The translations under genes and the position numbers were made by a program. A model generated the notes under the pieces. It did no database searches, was not told the DNA's origin, and saw only the letters and a list, made by a program, of their open reading frames with translations. 64,000 nt of DNA, from positions 124,001-188,000 of the forward strand of contig NZ_JYKO02000001.1 of the NCBI RefSeq assembly GCF_000949385.2, in the 5' to 3' direction. Positions 36,218-44,680 of this stretch are shown here, one piece after another (the stretch's first letter is position 1; each line of letters starts with the position of its first letter). Source of the DNA: Pseudomonas sp. LFM046. Its GTDB lineage: Bacteria; Pseudomonadota; Gammaproteobacteria; Pseudomonadales; Pseudomonadaceae.

Positions 36218-36649
36218 ATGAGGAATCTGTATTGCCTGAGCCTGGGCGCCCTGCTGCTTGGCGCTACCACCGCTTCCCAGGCGGCCATGCCGCTGACCCC
36301 CGCGCCCGAAGGCGCGCAGGTGTACGTCATCGAGCCGGCTGATGGCGCCACCGTCGGCCAGACCTTCACCGTCAAGTTCGGCCTCAAGGGCATGGGCGTC
36401 GCGCCGGCGGGTGTCGATGCGCCCGCCACCGGCCACCACCATCTGCTGATCAACCTGGATGAGCAACCGGCGATGGATATGCCGCTGCCGATGACCGACA
36501 ACATCCGCCACTTCGGCAAGGGCCAGACGGAAACCGAGGTCACCCTGCCACCAGGCAAGCACACCCTGCAATTGCTGGTGGGGGACAGGAACCACGTACC
36601 GCTGAGCCCGCCGGTGATTTCGGACCAGATCACCATCACGGTGAAGTGA
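36218..36649 (+). CDS. DUF4399 domain-containing exported protein
   Basis: 143 residues from the ATG at 36218 (MRNLYCLSLGALLLGA). Signal peptide ending near SQAAM. The DUF4399 core has FTVKFGLKGMGVAPAG and the histidine cluster TGHHHLLI, plus GKHTLQLLVGDRNHVPLSPPV. Histidine-rich, possibly metal-binding, but unassigned. It lies between the shortened binding protein and serA, converging with serA at a strong shared terminator. Confidence 0.82.
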   Translation: MRNLYCLSLGALLLGATTASQAAMPLTPAPEGAQVYVIEPADGATVGQTFTVKFGLKGMGVAPAGVDAPATGHHHLLINLDEQPAMDMPLPMTDNIRHFGKGQTETEVTLPPGKHTLQLLVGDRNHVPLSPPVISDQITITVK

Positions 36650-36677
36650 CCCGACACCTGCCCGGCTGAATCCGGGC

Positions 36678-36713
36678 CATGAAAAAGGGAGGCCCAGGCC
36701 TCCCTTTTTCATG
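36678..36713. terminator. Bidirectional terminator between the DUF4399 gene and serA
   Basis: Arms of 17 nt (36678-36694 and 36697-36713), with CATGAAAAAGGGAGGCC perfectly inverted around CA. The A-tract and T-tract flank the stem on both sides, so it should work on both strands. Confidence 0.88.
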
Positions 36714-36725
36714 AGCACGCGAACC

Positions 36726-37955
36726 TTAGAACAGGACGCGGCTGCGGATGGTGCCGTTGACCTGCTGCAGCTTCTCGAGGGCGAGGTCCGAGTAGTCGGC
36801 ATCGACGTCGATCACCACGTAGCCGACCTTCTCGTCGGTCTGCAGGTACTGGCCGGAGATGTTGATGCCGTTGTCGGCGAACACCTTGTTGATCTCGCTC
36901 ATCACGCCCGGCACGTTCTGGTGGATGTGCAGCAGGCGGTGCTTGCCCGGGTGCGACGGCAGGGCCACTTCGGGGAAGTTCACGGAGGACACCGAGGTAC
37001 CGTTGTCGCTGTACTTGACCAGCTTCTCGGCCACTTCCAGACCGATGTTGGCCTGGGCCTCGGCGGTGGAGCCGCCGATGTGCGGGGTCAGGATCACGCG
37101 GTCCAGGCCACGCAGCGGGCTTTCGAACTCTTCGTCGTTGGACTTGGGCTCGACCGGGAACACGTCGATGGCGGCGCCGATCAGGTGCTCGTCCTTGATG
37201 GCGTCGGCCAGGGCGTCCAGCTTCACCACGGTGCCGCGCGCGGCGTTGATCAGGATGCCGCCCTTCTTGATGGCGCGGATTTCCTGCTCACCGATCATCC
37301 ACTGGGTGGACGGCAGCTCGGGCACGTGCAGGGAAACGATGTCGGACATGCCCAGCAGCTCGTGCAGGTTGCCGACCTGGGTGGCGTTGCCCAGCGGCAG
37401 CTTGGTCACGGTGTCATAGAAGAACACCTGCATGCCCAGGGCTTCGGCCAGCACGGAAAGCTGGGTGCCGATGGAGCCGTAGCCGACGATACCCAGCTTC
37501 TTGCCGCGGATTTCGAAGGAGTTGGCTGCGGACTTGATCCAGCCGCCACGGTGGCAGGAGGCGTTCTTCTCCGGGATTCCGCGCAGCAACAGGATGGCTT
37601 CGGCCAGAACCAGTTCGGCGACCGAACGGGTGTTGGAATAGGGGGCGTTGAACACGGCGATACCGCGTTCGCGGGCGGCGTTCAGGTTGACCTGGTTGGT
37701 GCCGATGCAGAAGCAGCCGACGGCGATGAGCTTCTTGGCGCAGTCGAACACCTCTTCGGTGAGCTGGGTGCGCGAGCGGATGCCGATGAAGTGTGCGTCG
37801 GCGATCTTCTCTTTCAGTTCGTCATCCGAGAGGGCGCCCTTGAGGTACTCGATGTTGGTGTAACCGGCGGCCTTCAGGGTGTCCACGGCGTTCTGGTGGA
37901 CGCCTTCGAGGAGAAGGAACTTGATCTTGCTCTTTTCGAGAGAGGTCTTGCTCAT
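36726..37955 (-). CDS. serA: D-3-phosphoglycerate dehydrogenase
   Basis: 409 residues. First step of serine synthesis, NAD-dependent. The NAD-binding motif is GIVGYGSIG (155-163), with the catalytic Arg, Glu and His in the usual positions (VAELVLAE, LHVPELPSTQWMIG, TPHIGGS). A C-terminal ACT domain (about 330-409, VGYVVIDVDADYSD) allows serine feedback. The enzyme family can also reduce 2-oxoglutarate to D-2-hydroxyglutarate. The divergent neighbour probably recycles that product. Confidence 0.97.
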   Translation of the reverse strand: MSKTSLEKSKIKFLLLEGVHQNAVDTLKAAGYTNIEYLKGALSDDELKEKIADAHFIGIRSRTQLTEEVFDCAKKLIAVGCFCIGTNQVNLNAARERGIAVFNAPYSNTRSVAELVLAEAILLLRGIPEKNASCHRGGWIKSAANSFEIRGKKLGIVGYGSIGTQLSVLAEALGMQVFFYDTVTKLPLGNATQVGNLHELLGMSDIVSLHVPELPSTQWMIGEQEIRAIKKGGILINAARGTVVKLDALADAIKDEHLIGAAIDVFPVEPKSNDEEFESPLRGLDRVILTPHIGGSTAEAQANIGLEVAEKLVKYSDNGTSVSSVNFPEVALPSHPGKHRLLHIHQNVPGVMSEINKVFADNGINISGQYLQTDEKVGYVVIDVDADYSDLALEKLQQVNGTIRSRVLF

Positions 37956-38058
37956 CTGCGTACCTATGTATCCCGGTAAAAAATGACAGAAGCGGGCCGT
38001 GGGAGAAGTTGGCTGCTACCCGGAAGATCGGCTGGAGCGCACGATTCACGGGGTGCGT

Positions 38059-38068
38059 ATGCTAGCAT
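38059..38068. promoter_or_regulatory. Palindrome ATGCTAGCAT between serA and the D-2-hydroxyglutarate dehydrogenase gene
   Basis: Perfect 10-bp palindrome in the divergent spacer (37956-38143). It could be an operator shared by the two genes, but short palindromes of this length also occur by chance, so support is weak. No clear promoter boxes were found around it. Confidence 0.25.
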
Positions 38069-38143
38069 GATCTCCTTTTCCCTTGCTCGGTTGCGACCTG
38101 AATCGTTCTCAGGGCGACCATGAATGATTTGAGAGTTCCGCTG

Positions 38144-39535
38144 ATGACCAACGCTGCCCTGATCGAAGAGCTGAAGACCCTGGTTGAGCCCGGCAAGGTC
38201 CTGACCGACGCCGCGTCCCTGGATGCCTATGGCAAGGACTGGACCAAGCATTTCGCCCCGGCGCCCAGCGCCATCGTCTTCCCCAAGACCATCGAGCAGG
38301 TGCAGGCCATCGTCCGCTGGGCCAATCAGCACAAGGTCGCGCTGGTACCGTCCGGTGGCCGTACCGGCCTGTCCGCTGCCGCCGTGGCGGCCAGCGGCGA
38401 GGTGGTGGTCGCCTTCGACTACATGAACCAGATCCTCGACTTCAACGAGTACGACCGCACCGTGGTCTGCCAGCCGGGCGTGGTCACCGAGCAGCTGCAG
38501 AACTTCGCCGAGGACAAGGGCCTGTACTACCCGGTGGACTTCGCGTCTGCCGGCTCCAGCCAGATTGGCGGCAACATCGGCACCAATGCCGGCGGGATCA
38601 AGGTGATTCGCTACGGCATGACCCGTAACTGGGTGGCTGGCCTCAAGGTGGTCACCGGCGCTGGCGATGTGCTGGAGCTGAACAAGGACCTGATCAAGAA
38701 CGCCACTGGCTACGACCTGCGCCAGCTGTTCATCGGCGCCGAGGGCACCCTGGGCTTCGTGGTCGAGGCCACCATGCGCCTGGATCGCGCGCCGAAGAAC
38801 CTCACCGCCATGGTGCTGGGTTCGCCGGACCTGGATTCCATCATGCCGGTGCTGCATGCCTTCCAGAGCAAGCTGGACCTGACCGCTTTCGAATTCTTCT
38901 CCGACAAGGCCATGGCCAAGGTCCTGGCCCGTGGCGACGTGCCGGCGCCCTTCGAAACCGAGTGCCCCTTCTACGCCCTGCTGGAGTTCGAAGCGGCCTC
39001 GGAAGAGATCGCCAACGACGCCCTGGCCACCTTCGAGCACTGCGTCGAGCAGGGCTGGGTGCTGGACGGCGTGATGAGCCAGAGCGAGCAGCAGTTGCAG
39101 AACCTGTGGAAGCTGCGCGAGTACATCTCCGAGACCATCTCTCACTGGACCCCGTACAAGAACGACATTTCCGTCACCGTCTCCAAGGTGCCGGCGTTCC
39201 TGCACGACATCGACGCCATCGTCGAAGCCAACTACCCGGACTTCGAAGTGGTCTGGTTCGGCCACATCGGTGACGGCAACCTGCACCTGAACATCCTCAA
39301 GCCGGACAACCTGTCCAAGGACGAGTTCTTCGCCAAGTGCGCCACCGTGAACAAGTGGGTGTTCGAGACCGTCGAGAAGTACAACGGCTCCATCTCCGCC
39401 GAACACGGCGTGGGCATGACCAAGCGGGACTACCTCGGCTACAGCCGCTCGGAGCCGGAGATCGCGGTGATGAAGGCGATCAAGGCGGTGTTCGATCCGA
39501 ACGGGATCATGAACCCCGGCAAGATCTTCAATTGA
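38144..39535 (+). CDS. FAD-binding D-2-hydroxyglutarate dehydrogenase
   Basis: 463 residues, starting at the ATG at 38144 (MTNAALIEELKTLVEPGKVLTD), which fits the family start; an upstream ATG (38120) is a weaker alternative. FAD-linked oxidase with VPSGGRTGLSAAA, ASAGSSQIGGNIGTNAGG and a C-terminal dehydrogenase domain containing the metal-binding HIGDGNLHLN motif. It oxidises D-2-hydroxyglutarate, made as a side product by SerA, back to 2-oxoglutarate. Divergent arrangement with serA supports this coupling, which is established for Pseudomonas homologues as I recall. Confidence 0.92.
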   Translation: MTNAALIEELKTLVEPGKVLTDAASLDAYGKDWTKHFAPAPSAIVFPKTIEQVQAIVRWANQHKVALVPSGGRTGLSAAAVAASGEVVVAFDYMNQILDFNEYDRTVVCQPGVVTEQLQNFAEDKGLYYPVDFASAGSSQIGGNIGTNAGGIKVIRYGMTRNWVAGLKVVTGAGDVLELNKDLIKNATGYDLRQLFIGAEGTLGFVVEATMRLDRAPKNLTAMVLGSPDLDSIMPVLHAFQSKLDLTAFEFFSDKAMAKVLARGDVPAPFETECPFYALLEFEAASEEIANDALATFEHCVEQGWVLDGVMSQSEQQLQNLWKLREYISETISHWTPYKNDISVTVSKVPAFLHDIDAIVEANYPDFEVVWFGHIGDGNLHLNILKPDNLSKDEFFAKCATVNKWVFETVEKYNGSISAEHGVGMTKRDYLGYSRSEPEIAVMKAIKAVFDPNGIMNPGKIFN

Positions 39536-39539
39536 GCAG

Positions 39540-39570
39540 ACAGGCGGTGGAGCGATCCACCGCCTGTTTT
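39540..39570 (+). terminator. Intrinsic terminator of the D-2-hydroxyglutarate dehydrogenase gene
   Basis: ACAGGCGGTGGA, GCGA loop, TCCACCGCCTGT, then TTT (39540-39570). Perfect 12-nt arms, starting 5 nt after the stop. Confidence 0.92.
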
Positions 39571-39598
39571 GCATGGATAGCGTTTCAGGAGTCGGTCA

Positions 39599-40264
39599 AT
39601 GAGCTACCAGCATCAGTACGTCGATGGCACCCCGATCCACTTTTCCCTGGGCAAGGTGGTCTGTGTCGGCCGCAACTACGCCGAGCATGCCAAGGAACTG
39701 AACAACCCCGTGCCGACCGAGCCGCTGCTGTTCATCAAGCCGGGCTCCTGCGTGGTGCCGCTGGTTGGCGGCTTCGGCATTCCGCAGGACCGCGGCGCGG
39801 TGCATTACGAGGCGGAAATCGCCGTGCTGATCGGCAAGCCGCTGTCCCGTCGTCCTGACGAGGAAGAAGTGCGCGACGCCATTTCCGGCTTCGCCCCGGC
39901 CCTGGACCTGACCCTGCGCGACGTGCAGGCCAGGCTCAAGGAGAAAGGCCTGCCCTGGGAAATCTCCAAGTCCTTCGACGGTGCCTGCGTGCTGGCGCCC
40001 TTCGTGCCGGGCGATGCCCCGGAGCGCCTGGACGAGATCGGCATCCGCCTGACCATCAATGGCCAGGTCTGCCAGGACGGCAACAGCCGCGACATGCTCA
40101 ACCCGATCCTGCCGCTGATCCAGCACATGGCCGGCCACTTCAGCCTGCAGCCGGGCGACGTCATCCTCACCGGTACGCCGGTGGGCGTCGGCCCGTTGAA
40201 TCCGGGCGACCAACTGGTGCTGGAGCTGGTGGGCCACAGCGCCTTCGAAAGCCGGGTCCTCTGA
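39599..40264 (+). CDS. Fumarylacetoacetate hydrolase (FAH) family protein
   Basis: 221 residues. FAH fold with the metal-binding Glu/Glu/Asp pattern around VHYEAEIAVLIGK (about 68-80), plus GRNYAEHAKELNN near the start and the closing GDVILTGTPVGVGP. Close in length to YcgM-type acylpyruvase or oxaloacetate decarboxylase members. The exact substrate cannot be read from the sequence. It follows the dehydrogenase gene behind a terminator. Confidence 0.88.
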   Translation: MSYQHQYVDGTPIHFSLGKVVCVGRNYAEHAKELNNPVPTEPLLFIKPGSCVVPLVGGFGIPQDRGAVHYEAEIAVLIGKPLSRRPDEEEVRDAISGFAPALDLTLRDVQARLKEKGLPWEISKSFDGACVLAPFVPGDAPERLDEIGIRLTINGQVCQDGNSRDMLNPILPLIQHMAGHFSLQPGDVILTGTPVGVGPLNPGDQLVLELVGHSAFESRVL

Positions 40265-40295
40265 TCCGGCCGACCGGCGGCGGCAAGCATTTCAC

Positions 40296-40324
40296 GGAAC
40301 TTTCACTGGCATCTGGCTATCTGT
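40296..40324 (+). promoter_or_regulatory. AlgU/RpoE-like promoter for the first SdiA-regulated-family gene
   Basis: GGAACTT (40296-40302) matches the extracytoplasmic stress -35 consensus exactly. A 17-nt spacer leads to TCTGT (40320-40324; consensus TCTGA). The gene start is 29 nt after it. Confidence 0.55.
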
Positions 40325-40352
40325 ACCCGACCCCATCGACGAGTCGTACCCA

Positions 40353-41303
40353 ATGTCACTCCGCTTCCCGAAGTGCATTCACCGCCCCCGGCTGATGCTG
40401 GGACTGGTCGCTGCCCTCGCCGGTGCCACTGCGCTGGTCCGCTTCATGCACTGGGACGACCGCGCCCAGGTCTGGCTCAGCGAGCATCAGCTGACCGCGG
40501 AACAGCGCGCCGACAGCATCTGGCTGCCGGGCTACAAGGCCGTCCTGCAGGGCAAGCCCCTGGCCGGCCTCGAGAACGACGAAACCTCTGATCTGGCCTA
40601 CAACCCCGTCACCGGCACCCTGTTCACCGTCACCGGCAAATCGCCGACCCTGGTGGAGCTGAGCCGCGACGGCGACGTGTTGCGCAAGATTCCGTTGAAA
40701 GGTTTCTCCAACCCGGAAGGCGTGGCGGTGCTGGAAGGCGGACACGTGGCGGTGACCGACGAGCGTCGCCGGACCCTGACTATCTTCGAACTGAACCCGG
40801 AAACCCGCGAGCTGACGGCGGGCAGCACCCCGGAGTTTGACCTGGGCTTCCCGGATTCCGGCAACAAGGGTTTTGAAGGCATTGCCTGGGACCCGGCCAA
40901 GGGCCGTCTGATCCTCGGCAAGGAGCGGGGCCCCATTGCCCTGTTCAGTCTCGGCAGTGACGGTAACGACACCCTGGACGAAGCGCTGCGTCCGCTGCCC
41001 AGCTACGGCTTGGGGATGCGCAATCTCTCCGCCCTCAGTGTCGACCCGCGCACCGGCCACCTGCTGGTGCTCTCGGCCCAGTCCAACCTGCTGCTGGAAC
41101 TGGACGACCAGGGTGAGCCGGTCAGCTTCATCAGTCTGCTGGGTGGCATGAACGGTCTGGAGAGTCGGATTCCCCGCGCCGAAGGCGTGGCCATGGACGA
41201 GAGCGGCGATATCTATGTCGTCAGCGAGCCGAACCTGTTCTACGTGTTCCGCAAGGAACTGGTGGCCAGCGCCGACGAGGACGAGGGTTTGTCGCTCCAG
41301 TAG
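40353..41303 (+). CDS. SdiA-regulated domain protein (YjiK-type), copy 1
   Basis: 316 residues with an N-terminal signal-anchor (about 14-30, LMLGLVAALAGATALV) and an extracytoplasmic beta-propeller. Repeat landmarks: ETSDLAYNPVTGTLFTVTG, GVAVLEGGHVAVTDERR, KGFEGIAWDPAKGRL, LSALSVDPRTGHLLVLS and EGVAMDESGDIYVVSEPNLFYVF. The family name comes from an E. coli homologue; the biochemical role is unknown. A paralogue is at 50048. It is preceded by an AlgU-like promoter, unlike its paralogue. Confidence 0.85.
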   Translation: MSLRFPKCIHRPRLMLGLVAALAGATALVRFMHWDDRAQVWLSEHQLTAEQRADSIWLPGYKAVLQGKPLAGLENDETSDLAYNPVTGTLFTVTGKSPTLVELSRDGDVLRKIPLKGFSNPEGVAVLEGGHVAVTDERRRTLTIFELNPETRELTAGSTPEFDLGFPDSGNKGFEGIAWDPAKGRLILGKERGPIALFSLGSDGNDTLDEALRPLPSYGLGMRNLSALSVDPRTGHLLVLSAQSNLLLELDDQGEPVSFISLLGGMNGLESRIPRAEGVAMDESGDIYVVSEPNLFYVFRKELVASADEDEGLSLQ

Positions 41304-41335
41304 GGTGCCCTGTTGGTTCCAGCGCCGCTCCCGCC

Positions 41336-41390
41336 GTTAAGCTTCGCTTAAGGTGCATTTAAGCCTCGATTCAGCTAGCGCTCCTAACCT
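41336..41390 (+). promoter_or_regulatory. Four direct-repeat boxes upstream of the CarO-like gene
   Basis: GTTAAG (41336), CTTAAG (41347), TTTAAG (41358) and ATTCAG (41369) begin exactly 11 nt apart, each separated by 5 nt. This is the layout of PmrA/PhoP/OmpR-class response regulator sites. A weak -10-like TAACCT is at 41385-41390, placing the last boxes over the -35 position. Confidence 0.65.
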
Positions 41391-41425
41391 GATCCCGTCT
41401 TCCAAACACACACGGGATCACCTCC

Positions 41426-41773
41426 ATGAACGCCAAATACCTCGCCCTGCTGGCCGCTCCGCTGTTCTCCACCGCCGTCATGGCCAGCAGCTACACCGGC
41501 CCGGGCGCTGCCACCCAGATCAATACAGTCGCTGCCGCCCTCGAAGCCGCCGACGATGCCCCCGTGGTACTGCAAGGTCAGATCGTCCGCCGCATCAAGG
41601 GCGATATCTACGAGTTCAAGGACGCCACCGGCACCATGAAGGTGGAAATCGACGACGAGGACTGGCCGCCGCAGACCATCGGCGAGAAGGACACCGTCAA
41701 GCTGACCGGCGAAGTCGACCGAGACCTGACTGGCCGCGAAGTGGATGTGGAGTTCGTTGAGCGGGTGAATTGA
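41426..41773 (+). CDS. YgiW/YdeI-family OB-fold protein, CarO-like
   Basis: 115 residues. Signal peptide to about residue 20 (LLAAPLFSTAVMASS), then a bacterial OB-fold (BOF) domain: VVLQGQIVRRIKGDIYEFKDATG, MKVEIDDEDWPPQTI and VKLTGEVDRDLTGREVDVEFV. The family is periplasmic and stress-related. In P. aeruginosa the homologue CarO is a calcium-regulated OB-fold protein, as I recall, and the position in the gene order agrees. The four 11-nt spaced boxes upstream suggest response-regulator control. Confidence 0.85.
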   Translation: MNAKYLALLAAPLFSTAVMASSYTGPGAATQINTVAAALEAADDAPVVLQGQIVRRIKGDIYEFKDATGTMKVEIDDEDWPPQTIGEKDTVKLTGEVDRDLTGREVDVEFVERVN

Positions 41774-41779
41774 TCGATG

Positions 41780-41811
41780 CAGCCCCTCTCCCGCTTGCGG
41801 GAGAGGGGCTG
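41780..41811. terminator. Hairpin after the CarO-like gene
   Basis: CAGCCCCTCTCCCGC (41780-41794), TT centre, then the perfect inverse (41797-41811). No T-run follows. It is the same type of stem as at 27166-27188, so it is either a terminator or a repeat. Confidence 0.55.
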
Positions 41812-41837
41812 TGTCGTCCAGCCGACTCATTGAGCGA

Positions 41838-41869
41838 CGTAGGATGGGTGGAGCTTGCGATACCCATCA
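41838..41869 (+). repeat. 32-nt repeat copy 2
   Basis: Starts CGTAGGATGGGTGGAGC. Identical to 44831-44862 and to the reverse complement of 32466-32497. It is followed by a second hairpin (GGCCGAAGG at 41902-41910 with CCTTCGGCC at 41916-41924) and a half-copy of the 24341-type repeat (about 41928-41948). Confidence 0.85.
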
Positions 41870-41962
41870 ACCCAGTCCGCATGGGTATCCGGTAATTGAA
41901 CGGCCGAAGGGCAGACCTTCGGCCTGCTTGGCGAATGAATTCGCCCCTACAACGATAGGGCC

Positions 41963-42994
41963 CTAGGCCACGCTCTCGAACCCCTGCAGCACATTGATCG
42001 CGTTGATGCCGATCTCTTCCACCGCGTAGCCCCCCTCCATCACGAAGAGCGTCTGCAAGCCGAGCTTGCCGATGATCTCGCCCATGCGCAGGTAATCCGG
42101 GCTGTCCAGCTTGAACTGCGAGATGGGGTCTTCCTTGAAGGTATCCACGCCCAGCGACACCACCAGTGCGTCCGGCGCGTACTCGGCGATCTGCCGGCAG
42201 GCGTCGGCCAGGGCGAGGCTCCAGACGGTCCAGTCGCTGCCTTCGGCCAGGGGGTAGTTGAAATTGAATCCGGCCCCGGCGCCCACGCCCTTCTCGTCGG
42301 CGAAGCCCAGGTAGTAGGGGTACTCGAAACGCGGGTCGCCGTGGATCGAGGTGAAGAGCACGTCCGCACGGTCGTAGAAGATGTCCTGGGTGCCGTTGCC
42401 GTGGTGGTAGTCCACATCCAGCACCGCGACGCGCTTGGCGCCGGCATCCAGCATGGCCTGCACGGCGATGGCGGCGTTGTTCAGGTAGCAGTAGCCGCCC
42501 ATGTAGTCCGCGGCGGCATGGTGGCCCGGCGGGCGGCACAGGGAAAAGATGCCGCGAGCGCCCTTGCGCAGCTCCGCCTGGCCGGTGAGGGCGACGTTGG
42601 CCGAACTGGTGATGGCCTGCCAGGTGCCAGCGGTGATGGGGGCGCCGGCATCGAAGGAGTAGTAGCCGAGGCGGCCGTCAATGTCGGTGGGTTCCACCTG
42701 GCGCAGGCGCCGGGTCGGCCAGGCGATGGGCAGCATGTCGTGGCTGCGGCCCTTGGCCTGCCAGTCGCTCCAGGCGTTCTTCAGGAAGTTGACGAAGCCT
42801 TCGCTGTGTACCCGCAGGATGGGCGACAGGCCGAAGTCGGCGGGCGTCTGGATTGCGCCCAGTTTCACCGCCTTGGCGCGGTCCAGCACCATGTCGGCGC
42901 GGCTCGGCTTCTCGAAGCAGGGGGTGAACTGGCCACCGATCAGCTCGTGCTTGCCGTGGTGCAGGTGGTGGTCGTCGGAATAGATCGTCAGCAT
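41963..42994 (-). CDS. Acetylpolyamine amidohydrolase (class II histone deacetylase family)
   Basis: 343 residues. Zinc-dependent deacetylase that releases polyamines from their acetyl derivatives. Zinc ligands by alignment are D195, H197 (DVDYHH) and D284 (LGVDTFKED). The catalytic His pair is H158-H159 (RPPGHHA), and the transition-state Tyr is Y323 (MEGGYAVEE). This numbering coincides with the well-studied Mycoplana ramosa enzyme as I remember it. It is 33 nt after the permease gene, so the two are co-transcribed. It corresponds in position to AphB of P. aeruginosa. Confidence 0.93.
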   Translation of the reverse strand: MLTIYSDDHHLHHGKHELIGGQFTPCFEKPSRADMVLDRAKAVKLGAIQTPADFGLSPILRVHSEGFVNFLKNAWSDWQAKGRSHDMLPIAWPTRRLRQVEPTDIDGRLGYYSFDAGAPITAGTWQAITSSANVALTGQAELRKGARGIFSLCRPPGHHAAADYMGGYCYLNNAAIAVQAMLDAGAKRVAVLDVDYHHGNGTQDIFYDRADVLFTSIHGDPRFEYPYYLGFADEKGVGAGAGFNFNYPLAEGSDWTVWSLALADACRQIAEYAPDALVVSLGVDTFKEDPISQFKLDSPDYLRMGEIIGKLGLQTLFVMEGGYAVEEIGINAINVLQGFESVA

Positions 42995-43027
42995 CAGCGT
43001 CTCCTTGCGGCTAGCGTTGGGGTGGGC

Positions 43028-44419
43028 TCATTCGAACTCGGAAAACTGCACCTGCGGTGCCGGACGGCGGAAGCCTCCGGTCTGCACCGCCAGGTAGGCC
43101 AGGCCGACGGCGAACCAGCCGGTGCCGATGGCCAGGGTCAGGGCCGACAGGCTGGTCCACAGCCAGGCGATCAGGGCGAAGCCGATCACCGGGACCAGGC
43201 CGTAGCGCAACAGATCGCCGCTCTGGCGCGGGCGGCCACTGAACAGGTAGGTGCGGATCACCGCCAGGTTCACGGCGGAGAAGGCCACCAGGGCGCCGAA
43301 ACTGATCATGGACGCCAGTGTGGCGAGGTCGATGACCACCGCCAGCAGCGACACGGCCGAGACGATCAGGATAGCCACGGTCGGCGTATGGAAGCGCTCC
43401 GACAGCGTGCCGAACAGGCGGCGCGGCAGGATGCCGTCGCGGCCCATGCTGTAGAGGATGCGCGACACCGAGGCCTGGGAGGCCAGGGCGGAACCCGCCG
43501 CGCCGGCGACATAGGTGGCGGTGAAGAAGGCGGCGAGGAACTGGCCGCCGGCCGTCAGCATCACTTCATTGGCGGCGGCGTCGACGTCCTTGAAGCTGCT
43601 GCCGGGGAACACCAACTGGCTGAGCAGCGACAGCAGGAAGAACAGCACGCCGGCGCTGAGGGTGGTGATGATGATCGCGCGGGGAATGTCGCGCTTCGGA
43701 TCGCGGGCTTCCTCGGCCAGGGTGGACACCGCGTCGAAGCCGAGGAAGGACAGGCAGAGCACCGCCGCGCCGGCCATCAGCGGCGCCAGTCCGGGCTGGC
43801 TGCCGTCACCGACGAAGGGCGCGGTGAAGTCGATGGGGCCGGTCATCAGGCTCTTGCCGGTCATGGCCAGGAACACGACGACGAAAATCAGCTGGGCGGT
43901 GACGATCAGGTTGCTCATGCCCGACACCGAGCTGATGCCGAGGATGTTCAGCACGGTCACCAGGGCGATGGTGCTGACCACGAAGACCCAGGCCGGCACT
44001 TCGGGGAAGGCGATGTTGAGGAAGAGGCCGATCACCAGGTAGTTGATCATCGGCAGGAACAGGTAATCCAGCAGCAGCGACCAGCCGGCGAGGAAGCCGA
44101 CGCCGGGGCCGAAGCTCAGGCTGGTGTAGGAGTAGGCCGAACCGGCGATGGGGTAGCGGCGGACCATGTAGCTGTACGACAGGGCGGTGAAGATCATCGC
44201 CAGCAGGGTCACCACATAGGCCAGGGCGGTGCGCCCGCCGGTCATTTCAGTGACCACGCCGTAGGTGGTGAAGATGGTCAGCGGCACCATGTAGACGAGG
44301 CCGAAGAAGACCAGGGCGGGCAGCCCGAGTATCCGGCGCAGGGCCGTGCCCTGGGCGCTGTGGGTGAAATCGTTGGGCAGGCCGGCATTGCTGGCGAGGC
44401 TGGCGGAAGGGGTCGACAT
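43028..44419 (-). CDS. APC superfamily amino acid/polyamine permease
   Basis: 463 residues from the ATG at 44419, with GGAGAG upstream; the frame is open further upstream but has no family-like sequence. Twelve hydrophobic segments are apparent. APC-family landmarks: GLVYMVPLTIFTTYG near the first helix, AYSYTSLSFGPGVGFLAGW, and SFLGFDAVSTLAEEARDPKRDIPRA in the middle. The pairing with an acetylpolyamine deacetylase suggests an exchange or uptake role for polyamines or amino acids. It has its own promoter about 260 nt upstream. Confidence 0.88.
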   Translation of the reverse strand: MSTPSASLASNAGLPNDFTHSAQGTALRRILGLPALVFFGLVYMVPLTIFTTYGVVTEMTGGRTALAYVVTLLAMIFTALSYSYMVRRYPIAGSAYSYTSLSFGPGVGFLAGWSLLLDYLFLPMINYLVIGLFLNIAFPEVPAWVFVVSTIALVTVLNILGISSVSGMSNLIVTAQLIFVVVFLAMTGKSLMTGPIDFTAPFVGDGSQPGLAPLMAGAAVLCLSFLGFDAVSTLAEEARDPKRDIPRAIIITTLSAGVLFFLLSLLSQLVFPGSSFKDVDAAANEVMLTAGGQFLAAFFTATYVAGAAGSALASQASVSRILYSMGRDGILPRRLFGTLSERFHTPTVAILIVSAVSLLAVVIDLATLASMISFGALVAFSAVNLAVIRTYLFSGRPRQSGDLLRYGLVPVIGFALIAWLWTSLSALTLAIGTGWFAVGLAYLAVQTGGFRRPAPQVQFSEFE

Positions 44420-44680
44420 TGTTCTTCTCTCCGTTTTACTGCGCACCCGTGAGGGGTGCCTGGGTCGCAAGGCGAGCCATCCGTGCGTGTGCAAGGCCGG
44501 GTCCGTTGCGCATCCGGCTGTGCGCGGGCAGTCAGTAAGGGTGGAGGCGAAGCATCCGCTGGGCGGAAGGAAGGAAAGCGGTGTGGATCGGAAGCGCACG
44601 GGACATCGTCATATCTCTCTAGCCATTGTTCTTGTTGAATCGGCACCCGTCTGTGGGGCGCCCGCTAGTTGCATGCGCTT

